From Multiplicimicrobium sp043718225 (GTDB lineage Bacteria; Omnitrophota; Omnitrophia; Omnitrophales; Aquincolibacteriaceae), in NCBI GenBank assembly GCA_043718225.1, contig JAYSWD010000021.1, positions 1-8,117 of the forward strand: a stretch of DNA of 8,117 nt. Direction: 5' to 3'. The notes beneath the pieces are model-generated. The model worked only from the letters and a program-made list of their open reading frames with translations, searched no databases and was not told the DNA's origin. Shown piece after piece: positions 5,963-8,117 of the stretch. The translations under genes were made by a program, and so were the position numbers. Every line of letters starts with the position of its first letter. The first letter of the stretch is position 1.

Positions 5963-5977
5963 TATCCTTGGAGGATA
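5963..5977 (-). promoter_or_regulatory. addA: Hairpin covering the SD-like sequence of the AddA-like gene
   Basis: On the minus strand TATCCT-CCA-AGGATA forms a perfect 6-base-pair stem with a 3-base loop. Its right arm contains the only good Shine-Dalgarno-like stretch (AAGGAT) before the ATG at 5948, and that stretch sits about 16 bases upstream, which is longer than usual. If it forms in the mRNA it would hide the binding site and lower translation. A chance hairpin is equally possible. Confidence 0.3.
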
Positions 5978-6047
5978 GGGGGATGATCAAAATTGACAGT
6001 TTTTATGTCATTTTGAGTCTGCTTCTCACCCCGCCAATCAAGCCAGA

Positions 6048-6053
6048 ATTATA
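6048..6053 (-). promoter_or_regulatory. Possible -10 box for the AddA-like gene
   Basis: The minus strand has a perfect TATAAT at 6053-6048, which would give a leader of about 90 bases before the ATG at 5948. At the usual spacing upstream there is only a weak match to TTGACA, so the call rests on the -10 box and its position in the divergent intergenic region. Confidence 0.3.
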
Positions 6054-6077
6054 GCTTTAAATAGTCCGGCTGAAATC

Positions 6078-6105
6078 TTGAAAATTCAAAAAGCCAGGTT
6101 ATATT
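6078..6105 (+). promoter_or_regulatory. Possible promoter for the PilZ gene
   Basis: TTGAAA (6078-6083) and TATATT (6100-6105) are separated by 16 bases, a reasonable sigma-70-type spacing. Transcription would start within a few bases of the ATG at 6114, implying a leaderless or nearly leaderless message. This agrees with the lack of a good ribosome binding site there. The -35 region is part of the small inverted repeat TTGAA-AA-TTCAA (6078-6089), which could be an operator half-site pair. Confidence 0.3.
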
Positions 6106-6113
6106 TATAAAAT

Positions 6114-6560
6114 ATGTCACTATCTGAAAAAAGAAAATTCGAGCGATTCCCTATTCACGTTTCGATCCATATTAAAGATACGCATCGTCATTGCCGGGCG
6201 ATTACCTATTCAGACGATTTATCCGAAGGCGGCCTAGCTTTTTATTCCCTGAGCCAGCTGGAAATAGGCGCCAATCTTGAAATCACAATCGGCGTACGCG
6301 AACGCATTTTTAAAATTGAAGCTCAAACCGCTTACTGCTCGAACCGTCCCACAAAACGCCTTTACCGGACAGGCGTCGAGTTCAGAGACAGCACCAGCGC
6401 GTTTAAGGCAAAGCTGGCGGAAGAAATTGTTTTGATTAAAGCTTATCAAAAGCAGCTCAGCAAAGAGACTCATCACCGAGTTACGGAAGAAGAAGCCGCG
6501 CTCGAGTGGATTGAAAAAAACGCGGCTTTATTCGCCAAAATCGCTTCATCCGAAAAGTAA
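6114..6560 (+). CDS. PilZ-domain c-di-GMP-binding protein
   Basis: This is a 148-residue soluble protein whose first two thirds form a PilZ domain. The two c-di-GMP-binding signatures are intact: RKFER (R7 and R11, the RxxxR motif) on the N-terminal switch, and DLSEGG (35-40, matching D/N-x-S-x-x-G). The beta barrel continues to about residue 91 (YRTGVEF). The remaining 55 or so residues are charged and helical, ending in EWIEKNAALFAKIASSEK, and may be a coiled-coil or partner-binding tail. It is a receptor without an output domain, so its target (motility, polysaccharide or secretion machinery) cannot be told. It is the only plus-strand gene in the window. It is divergent from the AddA-like gene and converges on the EAL gene, with 12 bases between their stops. 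The ribosome binding site is weak. Confidence 0.9.
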   Translation: MSLSEKRKFERFPIHVSIHIKDTHRHCRAITYSDDLSEGGLAFYSLSQLEIGANLEITIGVRERIFKIEAQTAYCSNRPTKRLYRTGVEFRDSTSAFKAKLAEEIVLIKAYQKQLSKETHHRVTEEEAALEWIEKNAALFAKIASSEK

Positions 6561-6572
6561 TATAAGCCCGGA

Positions 6573-7307
6573 TTAACTGCGGATAACAGGTTTGTCGATC
6601 GAGCCTAAAATCTGCGCATGTGGTTTCGCGAAATAATAACCCTGTCCATACCGAATTCCCATTTTTCTGACATGCAATAAATCCGCTTCGTTCTCAATGC
6701 CTTCGGCGACAAGGTGCGATCCATACATATTTGAAAGCCGGATGAGTTCGCGCACAATCTGCTGATGCAATTTATTATCTGCAATCCCCACAATGAGCGC
6801 GATATCGATTTTCATATAATCGACTTTGAGCGCCGCGACGGCGAAAGTCTTAGGGCCGATATCCGTAAAATCATCAAGCGCGACTTGAAACTTGCGGCGG
6901 CGGATAAAGGTCACGCCTTTTTTGATTAGCTCCACGTCTTTGAGGCGTACCCCCTCCGTCAGTTCAAAAACAACCCGCTCAGAATAGGGCGCAATTTTTT
7001 TCAGAAACGCATCGCCCTTTTTTTTCGTATGAAAAGCTTGCACCAGCGTAATCGGCTCCAAATTCAGAAAAAGTAATTTACCCGCCGGAAGATGCGGCAG
7101 AATTTTCACGGCGGAGTTCAGGCAAGCAAAGTCGAATTCCATCACTTCGCCCTCTTGATAGGATTCCCGTAAAAGGTTGAGCGGCGCTTTTCCGTCGACG
7201 CGCGTCAAAGCCTCATAACCCAAAATGTCATGGTCTACCAAATCGACAATGGGTTGATATACCGAATGAAAGTCGCGAAATTTGGAATGATGCGAAGACG
7301 TGCTCAT
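6573..7307 (-). CDS. Stand-alone EAL-domain protein, probable c-di-GMP phosphodiesterase
   Basis: EAL enzymes hydrolyse c-di-GMP to pGpG using two metal ions. This 244-residue protein is little more than the domain. The expected catalytic and metal-binding residues are all visible: E32 (YEALTR), N82 (LNLEP), E115 (FELTE), D145 and D146 (ALDDF), K166 (MKID), E202 (AEGIE) and Q222 (GQGYYF). Loop 6, usually DDFGTGYSS, reads DDFTDIGPKT, which may alter activity or dimer control. No sensor, membrane segment or GGDEF is present. I chose the ATG at 7307 because it overlaps the bcp stop as ATGA and has GGA just upstream. A longer frame from 7463 would add 52 residues that are bcp out of frame. Its expression is probably coupled to bcp. 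Its convergent neighbour is a PilZ receptor for the same messenger. Confidence 0.88.
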   Translation of the reverse strand: MSTSSHHSKFRDFHSVYQPIVDLVDHDILGYEALTRVDGKAPLNLLRESYQEGEVMEFDFACLNSAVKILPHLPAGKLLFLNLEPITLVQAFHTKKKGDAFLKKIAPYSERVVFELTEGVRLKDVELIKKGVTFIRRRKFQVALDDFTDIGPKTFAVAALKVDYMKIDIALIVGIADNKLHQQIVRELIRLSNMYGSHLVAEGIENEADLLHVRKMGIRYGQGYYFAKPHAQILGSIDKPVIRS

Positions 7308-7771
7308 TTTTCCGTGTCCTTCATATATTGTAAAACTTCCCCATCGTGAATTTTTGTATCCACTTTCGGATAAATTTTTTCGACTTTGCCCGTCTTTGAA
7401 ATAATAAATGTCGCACGCTGCACACCCATATACTCGCGGCCATACATGCTTTTCTTGACCCAAACACCATAAGCTTTACAGATTGCTTTTTCTTCGTCCG
7501 CGAGCAGCAAAAAAGGCAATTTGAATTTATCGATAAACTTTCCATGTGATTTAATTGAATCAGGGCTCACACCCAAGATAACGGCGCCGGCCTTCTCGAT
7601 CTTTTTATGATTGTCACGGAAACCGCAGGCTTCAACGGTACAGCCGGGAGTATCGTCTTTGGGGTAAAAATACAAAACCACACGCTGCCCTTTAAAATCT
7701 TTAAGTGACACCGTTTCACCGTTTGACGCGAACGCCTTAAAGTCAGGCGCTTTATCCCCTTCTTTCAACAT
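7304..7771 (-). CDS. bcp: Thiol peroxidase of the Bcp/PrxQ family
   Basis: This 155-residue cytoplasmic peroxiredoxin reduces H2O2 and organic hydroperoxides, and is recycled by thioredoxin. The active-site block FYPKDDTPGCTVEACGFRD (35-53) holds P37, T41, peroxidatic C44 and resolving C49 in the typical C-x4-C spacing of atypical two-cysteine Bcp enzymes. R119 in GVQRATF completes the active site. Length is standard for the family. The ATG at 7771 follows AAGGA by about 4 bases. The stop codon overlaps the ATG of the EAL gene as ATGA. Upstream in the same direction lies a thioredoxin-like gene, separated by 147 bases that hold a long palindrome, so bcp may have its own promoter in the AT-rich stretch just before the start. 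Confidence 0.95.
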   Translation of the reverse strand: MLKEGDKAPDFKAFASNGETVSLKDFKGQRVVLYFYPKDDTPGCTVEACGFRDNHKKIEKAGAVILGVSPDSIKSHGKFIDKFKLPFLLLADEEKAICKAYGVWVKKSMYGREYMGVQRATFIISKTGKVEKIYPKVDTKIHDGEVLQYMKDTEK

Positions 7772-7798
7772 ATTTCCTTTTTAAAAAATATTTGCTTT

Positions 7799-7919
7799 AG
7801 ACCGTTCAAAAAGCTCCAAATGCAAGGCGCATGCAAGCGCCCGCGTAGGCGTAGTGGAAACCTACGCCGCACAAGGAAGCGAAGCATGTAACGCAGCAGT
7901 TGGACTTTTTCAAAGGTCT
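7799..7919. repeat. 121-base palindromic intergenic element, copy D (different family)
   Basis: The ends are long imperfect inverted repeats. AGACCGTTCAAAAAGCTCCA (from 7799) mirrors the reverse complement of the right end (AGACCTTTGAAAAAGTCCAA, from 7919), and the match continues in patches to GCATGC/ACATGC. The centre is a strong hairpin: GGCGTAG (7848-7854) with CTACGCC (7862-7868), or one register over, GCGTAGG with CCTACGC. It resembles the REP-like palindromes with TTCAAAAAGTCC-type ends that are common in many uncultured and delta-proteobacterial genomes. Its last base is the first plus-strand base of the neighbouring gene's stop codon. It carries AAGCGAAGCAT, also present in the core of copy A (264-340), but lacks GAGTTY and RCTGTYTRA. 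It may also act as a bidirectional terminator. Confidence 0.75.
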
Positions 7920-8117
7920 CATACGAAATAACTTGGTTCATTGCCGGGTTTCCATTTGATATTACAGCCCAAACTGGGTTTTTGCTGCGCTAACGCCGGC
8001 CGCCCCGCGATCAACGCATCCATCGCCGCGCGCAAATCTTTTCCCGTAACGGGCAAATTGTTTCCCGGGCGACTGTCATCAAATTGCCCGCGGTAAACCA
8101 ACTTAAGCGCAGAGTCT
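7919..8117 (-). CDS. C-terminal end of a thioredoxin-like family protein (partial)
   Basis: The minus-strand frame enters from the right edge and encodes 65 residues to a TGA at 7921-7919. The segment LVYRGQFDDSRPGN and the ending GCNIKWKPGNEPSYF are characteristic of a family of thioredoxin-fold proteins (AhpC/TSA or redoxin-like, about 180-190 residues). In these, the end of the fold gives K-L-V-Y-R-G-Q-F-D-D and a conserved Cys-containing GCNIKWKPGNEP tail. The redox CxxC motif, if present, lies outside the window. A 60-codon version starting at the TTG (8101) is not credible, since the frame continues upstream as DSALK. The gene precedes bcp in the same direction, suggesting a shared role in thiol or peroxide metabolism. 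Confidence 0.82.
   Translation of the reverse strand, partial: DSALKLVYRGQFDDSRPGNNLPVTGKDLRAAMDALIAGRPALAQQKPSLGCNIKWKPGNEPSYFV

Noticed and set aside
5949..5990. Longer start for the AddA-like gene at 5990
   Set aside because: The codon at 5990 is TTG, and the 14 added residues do not resemble the family. The ATG at 5948 gives the typical MKLTPSQ start.
7308..7463. Longer EAL protein starting at 7463
   Set aside because: The extra 52 residues lie entirely inside bcp in another frame and are not EAL-like. The ATGA overlap and nearby GGA support 7307.
7919..8101. A complete 60-codon gene starting at 8101
   Set aside because: The first codon is TTG and the frame continues upstream to the window edge. 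The sequence is the C-terminus of a longer thioredoxin-like protein.

Overview
The window looks like ordinary chromosome from an uncultured Gram-negative-type bacterium of moderate GC content. All but one of the genes lie on the minus strand. The mix of bacterial TrmI, an AddA-like helicase-nuclease, PilZ and EAL proteins and many intergenic palindromes fits groups such as Omnitrophota, Nitrospirota or Desulfobacterota. That placement is a guess: there is no rRNA or marker gene to fix it. I see no tRNA, rRNA, CRISPR array, integrase or transposase.

Layout, left to right. (1) 1-207 (minus) is the N-terminus of a polytopic membrane protein that runs off the left edge, probably a wax-synthase-like MBOAT acyltransferase. 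(2) 208-752 has no convincing gene but holds four hairpin structures. (3) trmI (tRNA m1A58 methyltransferase) and gph (HAD phosphatase) form a tight minus-strand pair. (4) A 210-base gap holds a palindrome and a possible gene remnant. (5) A 1147-codon AddA-like helicase-nuclease fills 2505-5948, with no AddB partner next to it. (6) A divergent promoter region separates it from a plus-strand PilZ protein. (7) The PilZ gene converges on an EAL-domain gene, which is translationally coupled (ATGA overlap) to bcp, a thiol peroxidase. (8) After a 121-base palindromic element, the C-terminal end of a thioredoxin-like protein runs off the right edge.

The genes suggest three themes: tRNA modification and housekeeping (trmI, gph), DNA break processing (AddA-like), and c-di-GMP signalling beside peroxide defence (PilZ, EAL, Bcp, thioredoxin-like). 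The EAL-Bcp coupling links the last two physically.

The most unusual signal is not a gene. Three intergenic palindromes (264-340, 666-744, 2424-2498) have unrelated outer stems of 23-25 base pairs, yet each encloses a core of exactly 29 bases with the same layout: GAGTTY, a 14-base inner hairpin whose stem covaries between copies, then RCTGTYTRA. Two of the three begin 6 and 8 bases past the stop codons of the AddA-like gene and trmI. This looks like a repeated structured RNA or DNA element with a conserved internal loop. A fourth palindrome (7799-7919) belongs to a different repeat family but shares an 11-base stretch with one of the three.
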